Assembly (NCBI GenBank): GCA_029532415.1
Contig: JAQOTA010000064.1
Coordinates: 310,001-374,000 of the forward strand
DNA: 64,000 nt
Direction: 5' to 3'
From: Marasmius tenuissimus
Lineage: Eukaryota; Basidiomycota; Agaricomycetes; Agaricales; Marasmiaceae
The notes beneath the pieces were generated by a model. That model ran no database searches and was not told where the DNA came from. It saw only the letters and a program-made list of their open reading frames with translations. Positions 1 through 9,792 of the stretch are shown piece by piece. The position numbers and the translations under genes were made by a program. The stretch's first letter is position 1. Each line of letters opens with the position of its first letter.

Positions 1-554
1 AAGATCGATGTAATCCGTGCGAAGCTTTTTGAGACTCGCGTTGACGCTTACGTGCATACTCTTGGTACTATTCCCGGAATAATTGACTTTGTGCGTGACT
101 GTCGGGTCGCGTTTGTATAGCGACGAGTACTGCGATGGATTCGTAGTAAATCAGTTTCCCAAAAAACCTCGCGAGCTACGAAACTCGGCTGACCTTGGTT
201 GCAATGACAAGTTGATCTCAGATTCCACGTTTCTCGGCCCACTCCCCGATGAACTCCTCAGAGGTCTCGTCTTGACTGTGGGTCGAGATGAGTTACTATC
301 GGGGTGTGCAGCGTGCTGAATGGGACTCACTAGCCATTAGCAGTGTCGATAAAGTTACCTCCCTTATCGAAGTAAGCATCCAAAAGCTTGAAACTGGATT
401 CTTTATCCATAGAGCCCATGAACGAACCCCATTTATCACCGATACTCATTGCACCGAGACACAAGGGCGATACATGGACTCCCGCGCGAGACGACAGAAC
501 ACGATAGATACCCAGTTTCGTGGGTGGGGCGGGTGCGGGAACAAGATGAGACAT
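1..554 (-). CDS. Aldo-keto reductase, AAD/norsolorinic-reductase type, copy 1 (3' end outside window)
   Basis: An NADPH-dependent aldo-keto reductase of the fungal aryl-alcohol dehydrogenase class, expected to reduce aldehydes or ketones in the cytosol. The first exon runs down from the ATG at 554 and encodes a proline-rich start followed by [20 protein letters not shown] and the family block [10 protein letters not shown], whose Asp belongs to the catalytic tetrad. The next exon runs to the window edge and stops before the [10 protein letters not shown] region seen in copy 2, so the catalytic His and the C-terminal half lie outside. It is a clear paralogue of the gene at 7708-9205: the first 70 residues are almost identical. 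The exact substrate cannot be deduced. The start was chosen because the second copy begins at the same place. Confidence 0.8.
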
Positions 555-1143
555 GTGGAATGAAGTTTTTGTTCAAAGATGGTTTGAAGGTCGAAGGGTC
601 TTTCTGGATGATGGTAAGTATCTGGGATAAGACTGGAGAGCTTTTCTACCTTTCCAGAGCCGGTATACTTTCCGGAGGTGTCATTCATCGTTTGTCGATC
701 ATCTTCGGAAGCAGACCTGTATCACCGACTGCCGAGCGCACTCGTGGTGATGGCATCCTGCGAGACCTGTGAGGCAATAGCGGCATGCTGCTGAAGGCAA
801 ATAGATTGGTCACTCACTCGGAAGCTGGCCGTGCGACTCTACTGGTGAGATCCAAGCGGATAGTATACCAAAGATCCGGTGATACCGAGTCCCCCCACTC
901 ATCGAAGAAACCCTAGAGAAAGCGGTTTGTCGTTCAGTAACACACTCGGTCTTCATGGGGGTCTCGGCGACTGGTCAGTGGACCCTCTACCGCCCGGCGG
1001 ACTTGCGAGAAGCTATTCGTCACTGGATTGGGAAGTACAGGTGCTGAGGATCATGTGGTGCTGAGCTCACCGCAAACATAGAAATAAGAAGACGGGTGTG
1101 GGTCGCGGCTTGTGATTTACTAAGACATAGAAAGAGTCGGAAA

Positions 1144-1186
1144 GTTTCCGAGTAGCGATTGGGCTTACTTGAACCTATTTTAAGAA
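1144..1186 (-). promoter_or_regulatory. Conserved upstream block of the AKR copies (first copy)
   Basis: This 43-base block recurs almost unchanged at 9437-9480, upstream of AKR copy 2. On the minus strand it contains a CCAAT box inside AAGCCCAATCGC and an AT-rich TTCTTAAAATA. It lies about 590 bases above the ATG here but only 230 bases above it in copy 2, so one copy gained or lost sequence in between. A promoter role is inferred from position and conservation. Confidence 0.4.
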
Positions 1187-1631
1187 GTCGCGGGCGGAGG
1201 AAAGCACCGTAGGATAGATGATCGATCTTCCAGCTCAATTCCTTATGCAAGTCCTCAATGTCCAGCATGATACGGAAATGGCTATTGGCGCACAGAACGA
1301 CCGTGACAAGAGAGCAAAAAGCAGTCAAAACTTGCATCGAAAATCCAGAAATCGAACAGCTGGTATGTCGCTCTGGTAATTACGATGATGCTTAGTATCT
1401 CAACCCCAAGCAGAGATGAGTCGCAAAGATATCATGGAAGATCAGGGAGCGACATTGGAAGCTACGGGGCTAGGCATGGATCGTCTCGGTCGAATATAGC
1501 GAATGAAGAGACTACTCTCATCAACTCGCGGGGCTAAAAACCGCGTCATCTTCCTCAATTTCCACTTTCAACCTTACGATGGACCATTTCCAACGCCAAG
1601 GATAGTAGAACTTAGAACCAACGCTCGGTAG

Positions 1632-1826
1632 CACCGGAGACAAGACCTCAGGCGGTAAGTTGACATATTGCCTGAGAGGCGATAGGTATGGCGATATGCA
1701 TGGCAAGGACCACCTGAGCTTTTTTCGCCTCGGGATTGGCAAACCATGCCTCAACTATACATACCGCTATACATAACGCCTCTCAGGCAATATGTCAATC
1801 AACCACCCAAGGTCTTGCCTCCGGCG
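1632..1826. repeat. Long imperfect inverted repeat (hairpin)
   Basis: Two arms of about 65 bases (roughly 1632-1700 and 1757-1826) are reverse complements of each other, separated by about 57 bases. The best core is TTGACATATTGCCTGAGAGG at 1660-1681, matched at 1777-1798. It could be a small foldback transposon or a structured RNA. No coding frame explains it. Confidence 0.65.
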
Positions 1827-2247
1827 TAGGCGGAGGAATCGGAGGTCATAAACACATTGCTAGAGCGCTGGAAAAATTCGGCCGTAAACCAGAGGAAGAT
1901 TGCAGTTTGTGAGTCGCGAAAAATGAGATAAGGCTATCCACAGTGGTCTTACAACCACGCTTCTCATAGAATTCGTACCCCCCCGACTACGATTTGGGTT
2001 GTTTCATAATTCAGCAGCGAAATGTACGTGGGGTGGGTTGTCATATTAAGCCATAAAACGGCGGCACTGGGCTTGGCGAACATGTTGATGAAATCAGAAC
2101 AAAGGGCAAAAAATCCAAGCCCGAGAAACAATAATGGGGGTGGATTAATAACATGCTTCCGAAGTGCAACCCAAGGTGGCAACTACGAAGTTTGGGTCTT
2201 CAGCACACTACGGTCAGGATTCATGACATTCGAGCACCGTAAATTTA

Positions 2248-3623
2248 CTACGCTTGAGCAGCAGCCGGTTTCCCTCTCAACGACTTAACATGCCACCGAA
2301 GTCGAAGAGACCCATCTTCCTGCGTCCATTCTTTAAACCCTCTTTCAAACAGCTGCCAGTCCAAAAATTCGCCAGGATTTACCAACAGGTGACACTCACT
2401 CTTGTACCCAGTTCTGAACGTTCCAGCTCAATCCATTCAGATACCCTGTTGGCACGACATTCTTCGATTGCAGACGGAGACTCTCCTCTGTTCCACCTCG
2501 ACTAATCCAGAGTTTTGAATCTAATGGTGTCTCGGCGGACGTATCGTTCAAACCGACGTAAATATAGGGTTGTCGTTCAGGGCGGTGAGCCAAGTAGCGG
2601 AAGCCCTCTTTGATGTTGTGGCCGAGGGCGAAGTACCACAGTCTCTCTGGTTTGGAGTATCAGTTGACCATTACGGATAATGAGAATCAAAGTACGTACC
2701 TCTCGCGATGAAAGTCACCACCACAGCCCCTTCGACACGGATCCTCCTAACGAGCTGAATGAGCCGCATCTCGACTTTGAATCCTCGATCTCCTTGCGTC
2801 TCGTCTGGAAGATAGGATACTTTGATTTCGTCGGGGATGGCAAGCATGTGGGTGCCAAAGACCATTTGGCTTTTGAGTGTGAGTCCGGGTGCGTAGTCGG
2901 GGTGGAATTTGAGGTAGTTGTATAGTCTGTTGTCGGAGATTTCCATACAAGCGGCTTCCATATCCGATCGAGCGGTGGGCGAAAGGGGTGAAGCGTAGGA
3001 TAAGAGAACAGTGAGCAGGGATGAAACGGGTGCTTGTGTCGAATCGGGGGTAGTAATGGGTCGATTGACCATAGTCCAGTACATGGGTGTGTGCCCTTCG
3101 ATGAATTTGTCGTTTAAGATATCCTAGAGAGGAGAGGCGTGTGGGTGTCGATAACAAGCATCGTGACAGCTTTCAAGGATTCCCCTGCAATTCTCTTCGT
3201 CGAGATCGCCCGAATCTGTAGCTGAGGTCGAGCTATATTGGATGACAAGATCCTGGATAATGCTCTGTACGGTCTGAAGGATGTCTTTGGAAGTGTTGCT
3301 CGGCAAACCAAACCGACTCATTATCTTTCCTTTCCAAGTGACGTGGTTTGAGTGTGCACTTCCCGATCCTTTACCACTAGAACGAGGTGTCGATACTGAT
3401 GAACCTTCGGAGTACTTCAGCCAATCTGGACGCTGTAAGAGCCTGTCTTCTTCCTCGCCTTTTTCGTCTTCAATAGAACGACCTCGAATATGACCTTGAC
3501 CGCGAGATGAGCTTCCCAGAGTGTCGTACGAGGGCGGGAGATCTTGAGTTTTCTCGGGATGGTTGCTGTCACAGCACAAGACGCCAAATTATCGCGTGCG
3601 TATAACCTTTCATAATCTAGCAT
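2248..3623 (-). CDS. Conserved agaricomycete protein of unknown function, with an in-frame TAG
   Basis: A five-exon model fits. A short first exon starts at the ATG at 3623 and encodes MLDYES; a 41-base intron follows. Next come a PPSY-containing acidic and serine-rich stretch, a helical region, the block FIEGHTPMYWTMVNRP, a central domain ending FIARERLWYF, a segment with YIYVGLND and a C-terminal exon ending at TAG 2248-2250. The order PPSY, FIEGHTPxYW, FIARE is one I associate with a large family of uncharacterised mushroom proteins; no biochemical role is known to me. One in-frame TAG near 3125 lies just before DILNDKFIEGH, and no intron of workable size removes it. The gene is therefore either a recent pseudogene or carries a base error. 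The other borders look intact. Confidence 0.6.
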
Positions 3624-3785
3624 TGTCCCATATTTTCTGTATGTTTCTTGCCAATCAAATTTTCTTCTCTCAAAAACATACGGGAACCGAATTCAGCGCG
3701 TGAGAGTCTGGACTTCACAACAAATCTCTGACATGCCGTACGTATACGTGAGCTGGCGCACGCTTGTCGCCTTCCACCACGTCGA

Positions 3786-4124
3786 ATGCCCAACCACTTC
3801 CCATGTTACTGCACCAGATGTGCACGCTCAGCCATCGGATACGAATATCAGACGCGCCAGGTCATTAATCTCCACTTGAAGAATTACGGTGATGCTAGAA
3901 AGCAAGAGAATTGGCCGTCACTGCAGCCTGCCCGCATATCTCCTCAGTTGGATATCCTGGAAAATCCAGTTGGACTTGGGACTAGACAACCGCTTGATGA
4001 CTTGGATACGAATACTGGAGCCGAGGAGGAAAGTATGAACGTGCAAGATGACGACTGGTGGAATCAGGATCAGGAAACTCATGGTGCGCCAAAATTCTTC
4101 TATACCTCTTCATCAAATATCTAA
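3786..4124 (+). CDS. CxC-type zinc-binding fragment, probably transposon-derived
   Basis: An open frame of 112 residues starts with MPNHFPCYCTRCARSAIGYE, followed by a basic and His-containing segment and an acidic, Trp-rich tail (DDDWWNQDQ). The spacing of Cys residues followed by a short basic helix resembles the N-terminal leader that precedes KDZ/Tnp2-like transposase genes in agaricomycetes. A second short segment with DWWSSDDNVG lies just downstream, near 4185, in another frame. No transposase domain follows, so this looks like a relic. The function assignment is inference from pattern only. Confidence 0.4.
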   Translation: MPNHFPCYCTRCARSAIGYEYQTRQVINLHLKNYGDARKQENWPSLQPARISPQLDILENPVGLGTRQPLDDLDTNTGAEEESMNVQDDDWWNQDQETHGAPKFFYTSSSNI

Positions 4125-4284
4125 TCCATCGTTCAGATGACCTTGTGATGGTTCTAGATGATGAACGCGACCCCATTATGGACTGGTGGTCTAGTGATGA
4201 TAATGTTGGGAATTGTCAGGACGGTATGAAGTTTATTCTCGGAATCTCATGATAGGAATTGATGTACTAGCAGATATAGTACCT

Positions 4285-4698
4285 CTACCAGGCCCTGAAG
4301 AAGACAAGAACCAACACCAGCTTTTCACGAGTATCTTCGGCATCCTTCGCCTCACGAGCCCGGGCATTCTTCAAGAGCGCCAGCTCGTCTTCTAGAGCGC
4401 TGGTCTTATTCTTCAAGGTCTTGATGTCTTCCCGTGCATTGTTAAGCTCAGCAATAAACTGCACTTTTTCCATTCCTCTTCCTCCGCCCGACGATCTATT
4501 CTCGGCAGCCATTACTGGGGTTTTCTCGGATAGAAGGCGGGGATCAATAGCAAACTGAGGTACCTGAGGACTCGGTACAGTTGGAGCAGGAGTAGAGCTA
4601 TTTTCTGGTGCAGTAGTGGAAGGAAAAATGAAGGTGGTTGGCCGAACTGGATGGGGCATCGACTGTTTGATATGGTGTCCCCAAAGGACTGCTGTCAC
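4285..4698 (-). CDS. Coiled-coil protein fragment, transposon-associated type
   Basis: A 137-residue frame has a Pro/Ser/Thr-rich first half containing QFAIDPRLL and a second half that is an obvious coiled coil (ELNNAREDIKTLKNK, then EDELALLKNARAREAKDAED). The low-complexity-then-coil layout is the same as in the gene at 37619-39468 and is typical of uncharacterised proteins that travel with mushroom transposons. It sits tail-to-tail with the CxC fragment at 3786. It may be a truncated copy. I cannot give a function. Confidence 0.4.
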   Translation of the reverse strand: MTAVLWGHHIKQSMPHPVRPTTFIFPSTTAPENSSTPAPTVPSPQVPQFAIDPRLLSEKTPVMAAENRSSGGGRGMEKVQFIAELNNAREDIKTLKNKTSALEDELALLKNARAREAKDAEDTREKLVLVLVFFRAW

Positions 4699-5400
4699 TC
4701 TGTTTGGTGTTTGTACGGCTTTGCTGTCATTATTAAGTCATCAATCACGATATCTATCTTCACTGCCAGCATCCCAGAGCCCCGTACGTCGAGCAGAGTA
4801 CAATAACTGGAGGGTGTGCGCGACGGTAGAACCGTAGAATCATTTGGGTAGTACAAAAAATCAGTCAAAAACATGTCCATAATGTTACGAGAATTCATTG
4901 AATAGCGTATAATTATGGTACATTTTCAATCCAGATTATTCGGCTAGAACTTCACGATAATCTTAGGGAAACTGAGGGTTTTCTACACATTTCCCGCGCG
5001 TGGAAATTCGGGGTCTTGTGCTGTGTGTCCGGCATTTTGAACGGTTGGGGTTTGGTTTCAGTGGGTAATTTAACGGAGGAAAGAGAGTTGAATTAAATAG
5101 CCCTCGAGATTTGGCGGTCCTGCGCCGCTGCGGTGCTAGTTGCTGTGAAAAAAAGGAGGAAATTACCCCTGTCTGAAACCATGAATTTCAGGCGGAGATG
5201 ACGTCAAATCGAACCCAAAGCTGATGCCAATCACCGTCAAACAAATCACCTGCTGGACTCGCTTCTGCTTTGCAGTTTGCACTGTTTCTTCTTCGATCTG
5301 TCCTCCTAGCTTGTTCCCCTACAACTCTTCCTTTCGACCCTATCAATAGGACGAAACTTATCGAAACTCGTCATCAAGTCTCAGCAGACTGTGCTTCATG
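4699..5400. other. Intergenic region, possible promoter for the gene at 5.5 kb
   Basis: No open frame of interest. A CCAAT box (GCCAATCACCG) lies near 5226-5236, and a pyrimidine-rich stretch from about 5260 to 5340 precedes the first possible exon. This would fit a fungal promoter on the plus strand, but the gene it would serve is itself uncertain. Confidence 0.25.
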
Positions 5401-5504
5401 GTCTCGGTTCGTTCATTCTTTCAATTGTTTTTGCGTATAGTCTACTCACGAGTTATCTGAACTTAATTGATAGAGGGTTAACTAACCAACGCGGCTTCGT
5501 ACTA

Positions 5505-7200
5505 TGCCACCTCGAGACCCTGAAAAATCAGATACAACTATCGAATTTACATGGCACGTTAGACTGGAAGTTAGCTGGGGAGAGTCAAGGTCTTAGAGAG
5601 GTACGTTTGTTGTCTCCTTTCAATCGCTATTTGGATTTCAAGAGATTGTCATACGAAGATGGGCTATACACAATCGAAAAAAATTTGCTGCCGTGCAAAG
5701 CTTCAGAATCAGATCGCGCAGGAGGTCTTCAGACACTCCATCTGAACCATCTGAACCGCCCTTTATGGATCTCTCGAAACCCGACAGGTGCGTTCTACCC
5801 TTTTACCACCTTGGTCGCATTACTAATGTATGATTCCACAGAGTTATCACAACCATACGTCGCCCACATGCAGACCTCGTGACCTCTGATTTACCTGGCC
5901 AAGTCCATCCAGCACGAGACGAGGTACCAGTCAAAGTGAGTACCCTTCCTCTCTTTCTCAATCCAGTCCTCTCTATCCCGTGCTTGTACCTCTGGCACTC
6001 TTCTTTATCGTTCTCGAACTGCAATTCCAAAGTGCTGACTGCCTGACCGATCAGGTCTCCCTTTGCCTGGATACCTTAGTTGACACCGTCCTCCACGTCG
6101 TTGCACTACCCATGATAAACGGATGGAAACCTCGACAGTACTTCGACAGGATTATTCACACCAGCGATTGTATTCGAGATGTTGATGTGGTAGCCGGTCA
6201 AGCTGATGAGGGAGTAGTTGCACTGCTTCGGTGAGCACCTCCTTCCTGATTTTGCCTCTTTTCTCGCTTCTCACTGCCAATATTTCCTTTCCAGGAGGCA
6301 TGTCATTGCGATCGATCCTCAGTCTTTCAGGGAAGAAGATTGGGCTCACACCAAACCTGCACCTGGCACCGCTCCGAGTCCCTTTGGGCTGATTGCCCGG
6401 TCAATAACATCTTGACACCCGAACCTACACTCTACGTTCGTCTCCGAGTCTACAACCCCGCGGCCCCGCCATCAGCGATGCGTTGTCTAGCCACTTCATT
6501 GGTATTGACGTTGGCGATGCCGCGATGAGCGATGTAACCTCTTGGCCAAGTCGCGGTTCGAGGCGTGGCTGTATTTCTCTGGTAAGTAGCGTCGCCATCC
6601 GCCGTTCTCGTCATTTGTCGCTGACCACTCGTACCACGGTCTCTAAGCTTTTCGAGGACCTTTCGGGATCACCCCAGAGGATAGAGACGATGCCACCCAC
6701 ACGATTTTCTAAACGGTTCGGTGCTGGTGTGCCATGCAGGAGATGCATGAAGGTGAAATTGGTTTTGAGCTTTTGTATGTTCTTTAGGTACTAATGTGTT
6801 TCCTCCTTTACTCGCCTCTCCCGTATACAGTGCTTATCTCAAGGAGCCTCGAAATATGTGCTGTAAATGACACAGGTATGATCCTCGTCGTTTCTCCGGA
6901 ATCTTTGCCCGTCCGTTCTCCACTTTCCGTGAACTAAATCTGACTCCTTATCCCTATTGAACGCTCAGATCGGCTTCTCGAATGGCCTGGTAGGCGAGAT
7001 GGGCTTTTACGTTCGTGACAGACGCGTCGCCCTGCTCGATAGTGCTGGTAGCGAAGAGAAGCGTCGCTGTGAGACTCGGGAGGCGCGTTTTGTCTTGAAA
7101 GTGGTAAGTGTGTTCACGACCCGTATTCGATACACAAGGATGTCGCTTACTGACCCGCTAAGTACTACTTATCCAGTCCTGTTCAACGCGACAGCCCTTT
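5505..7200 (+). CDS. Possible multi-exon gene of unknown function
   Basis: Several short open segments on the plus strand are bounded by good GT and AG sites. One encodes a basic stretch ending DRVITTIRRPHADLVT, joined to one with VSLCLDTLVDTVLHVVALPM and then RHVIAIDPQSFREEDWAH. Later segments near 6500, 6650 and 6960 (NAQIGFSNGLVGEMGFYVRD) also look coding. The joins from 5.9 to 6.4 kb keep frame (GTCAAA to GTCTCC, and CTTCG to GAGGCA). The start and end are not settled, and I recognise no domain. It could also be two neighbouring genes or a decayed one. Confidence 0.3.
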
Positions 7201-7352
7201 GGCAGGAAACCTGCCAATCTGGCCAGGAATTTCAGAGTCCTCCTGGCTTTCGTAGTGTATCATTATTTATGAGGGTACCATCGCTAAATACCAGATGCAT
7301 ACATACATGCTTTTGGCACCCAAATGACTGTGATAACTGACGAAACACAAAG

Positions 7353-7358
7353 AAAAAA
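7353..7358 (-). terminator. Pol III terminator of the tRNA gene
   Basis: Six T residues on the minus strand, 22 bases beyond the 3' end of the tRNA-Glu gene, as expected for RNA polymerase III termination. Confidence 0.6.
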
Positions 7359-7380
7359 TCTAATCTCAGAATACGCTGTA

Positions 7381-7458
7381 TTCCGTTACAGGGAATCGAA
7401 CCCTGGGCTATCGCGCACTCATGAGAGGCGATAATGTTAGCCACTACACCATAACGGA
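7381..7458 (-). tRNA. tRNA-Glu (anticodon CTC) with a 6-base intron
   Basis: The minus strand folds into a full cloverleaf. The 7-bp acceptor is TCCGTTA with TAACGGA, the D arm contains the A box TGGTGTAGTGG, the anticodon stem is ATCGC with GCGAT, and the T arm is CAGGG-TTCGATT-CCCTG with the B box. The discriminator base is A. The anticodon loop has 13 bases instead of 7. Reading C32 T33 CTC A37 leaves a 6-base insert (TGAGTG) between positions 37 and 38, the normal place for nuclear tRNA introns. The GAG of the insert can pair with the anticodon CTC, as expected for the anticodon-intron pair. Confidence 0.88.
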
Positions 7459-7707
7459 GTTGATGACCCAATCAGTGCAGGGAATATGTCCCCTCCCGGC
7501 ATGATAAGACCCTTCTCCCCTGGGCAACACTGTACACACCTGAACAGGTCTTGTTTATCCACGTCTTTGGCTCAGTCACTCAGTAAATTTAGGCAACTCC
7601 CACCAAAGGATCCCAAGACTTTGAGCGGGAAGGTCACTCTTTAAGAGGTGACGGCTATGTGAATACATTTTGCAGCATTGACTTATACTCTACCCCGAGC
7701 TTTACTT

Positions 7708-9205
7708 CTAAGTATCGAGTACAGGTGCATTGAGTGGCTGAATGGGCAGCATCCTCTGGTAGTGACCAGCCAATCTCATTCGGAAGCTTCCGTTTGGCTC
7801 GTTTCCGGTTTCCTAAAGAGGATGGCTCGTGAATTATACTCCGAGTCAGGTAGTAGCTCGAATACTCACGAAGGTGTTCATGGGGAATCCGAGATCGAAT
7901 GGGATTTTGCTCTCCAAAAATTTGATCTGCTCGGGGGTCAGAGTTATATCCAGGGCTTCTAGATTCTGCTCGAGATGTTCCACTTTCCGGCCGCCGATAA
8001 TTGGAAAGACATAAGTGGTCTTTTGCATAACATACACGATGGCAACTACATGTCTCAAGATGTCATTGCGTGATATCCATGTGTCGGCTAGAGGAAGGCT
8101 CACCAGAGGTTATACTCTTTGCACCAATCTCATCAGCTGCCTTTTCGAGTGCCCGGCTTATAGCTACTTCATCTGGGTTTCGGCGCCACTCATCCGTGAA
8201 GACTTTACGTCCTTCCTCCCCGGTCTGTTCCCTTCGTTCCTCCTCAGCGTCCGTTCTCAATTTACCACCACCAAGAATGCCCCACGGGGCGAGTGCCATG
8301 CCTGAAACGATATATGAGGTGAGGTTCAGGAGGATCGCAAGGGGCTGATACTAACCGTACGAACGGGCCATCGGAATAATATCCCTCTCGAATGACCTCT
8401 TTAGAACACTCCACTCTCCCTGGTACACCGTAAACGGTGTCTTCCCAGTCAACTTGGCGTATTGGTTAGCATGAGCGACTATCCATGCCGGAGTGTCAGA
8501 GATACCCTTATCGTGATTCATTAGAGTCAGGATCGAATGGAAACGGAGGTCTCGCTCTCACCAGATATAAAACTTTCCCTTGTACGACGAGGTTATGGAG
8601 ACTATCCATGACCTCCTCGATGGAGGTCTCGTAGTCCCACCAGTGAACGTATAGAAGGTCGATGTAGTCTGTACGGAGTTTCTTCAGACTTGCGTGGACG
8701 CTAACGTGCATACTCTTCGCATTGTTGCCGCAGTAGTTCACTTTGTGTGAAACGGTCGGGTCACGTCGTTTGTATAGCGATGTGAACTAGGAATCGAGAT
8801 CAGTACATTGTGGTCACCAGGTCGAGGGCCACGGCCAACCTTGGTGGCAATGAAGATTTGGTCTCTGATTCCACGTTTTTCTGCCTACTCGCCGATAAAC
8901 TCTTCCGAGCTTTCTTCTTGACTGAGACTCAACATTCAGAAATAGAGTTGATACGAATGAATGCTGGACGTGAAGACGTACTATCCATTGGCGGTATCAA
9001 TAAAGTTACCTCCCTTGTCGAAGTAAGCATCCAACAGCTTGAAACTAGAGTCTTTATCCATGACTCCCATGAACGAACCCCACTTGTCCCCAATGCTCAT
9101 CGCACCGAGACATAAGGGAGAGACATGAACTCCCGCGCGAGATGAGAGAACACGGTAGATACCCAGTTTGGAGGGCGGAGCAGGTGCAGGGGCGAGCAGA
9201 GACAT
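7708..9205 (-). CDS. Aldo-keto reductase, AAD/norsolorinic-reductase type, copy 2 (complete)
   Basis: A complete NADPH-dependent aldo-keto reductase of the aryl-alcohol dehydrogenase class. Exons read in order: [15 protein letters not shown] start at 9205; [28 protein letters not shown] with the catalytic His; KVLYL joined to [54 protein letters not shown]; then [20 protein letters not shown], the C-terminal cofactor-binding region. The end is FPMNTF plus a short last exon stopping at TAG 7708-7710. Introns of about 50-60 bases fit at each break, for example GTGAGC to TTGAG near 8050-8100. All conserved blocks are in frame, so it is probably functional. The likely role is reduction of aromatic aldehydes or secondary-metabolite ketones; the substrate is unknown. 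It is paralogous to the gene at 1-554. Confidence 0.85.
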
Positions 9206-9792
9206 GGAAATGAGGTCGAGTTGAAGGCGTAAGATCCCTTGTGCACGATAATTATGGAGGGTTTTATACCTCTCGAGACTGGGTACACACTCCGAGGTTG
9301 TCATCTATCATTTGCTCATTACCTTCAGCTTTGTGGGACCGACCGAGTGGCTTGAAGGCTATCTGTGTGCGCTATAATTATCTGTCGAATTACAATTATG
9401 TAGGTGGCTCTGATACAATATTCAGAACAGTCGGGAGTTTACCGAGCGGCGATTGGGCTTCCCCGGGGCTATTTTAAGAACTCTGAAGTCGAGAGGAATA
9501 CGCCATTCATGAAATAGAATATCATTCTCGGTGATCGAGGTGCCCGTGATCGCCAGCCTCTGGATGGAACGTTTAGTAGTGTATCTTTCGTGGTCTCCTC
9601 CTTTGCCTCGTACTCAAGTTTCCCATCCTCTTCATTTGAGCTACAAATTGACGCTGGGAAGCCGTCGCTAGTTATCCGATCGGGACACAAAAAGCCGCCT
9701 TTGTTCAACCCTTACGAACTGAGGTGATATTGTTTTCCTTGGTATCATACATCAATTTACTCGTATTGATGAATACTAATTGTGACTCGGTT
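9206..9792. other. Intergenic region between AKR copy 2 and the membrane-protein gene
   Basis: Contains the conserved upstream block near 9460 and the 3' flank of the membrane-protein gene. No other coding exon is supported. Confidence 0.45.
9437..9480 (-). promoter_or_regulatory. Conserved upstream block of the AKR copies (second copy)
   Basis: Matches 1144-1186 at most positions, with the CCAAT box and the AT-rich TTCTTAAAATA kept. It lies about 230 bases above the ATG of AKR copy 2. Conservation between the two paralogues suggests a shared promoter element. Confidence 0.45.

Larger units (their letters stand above)
555..2247. other. Intergenic region
   Basis: No convincing gene is visible. 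The longest open frames (for example 1020-1337 minus and 1521-1754 minus) show no family motif and no exon structure. Apart from the conserved upstream block near 1150 and the hairpin near 1700, nothing recognisable is present. Confidence 0.5.
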
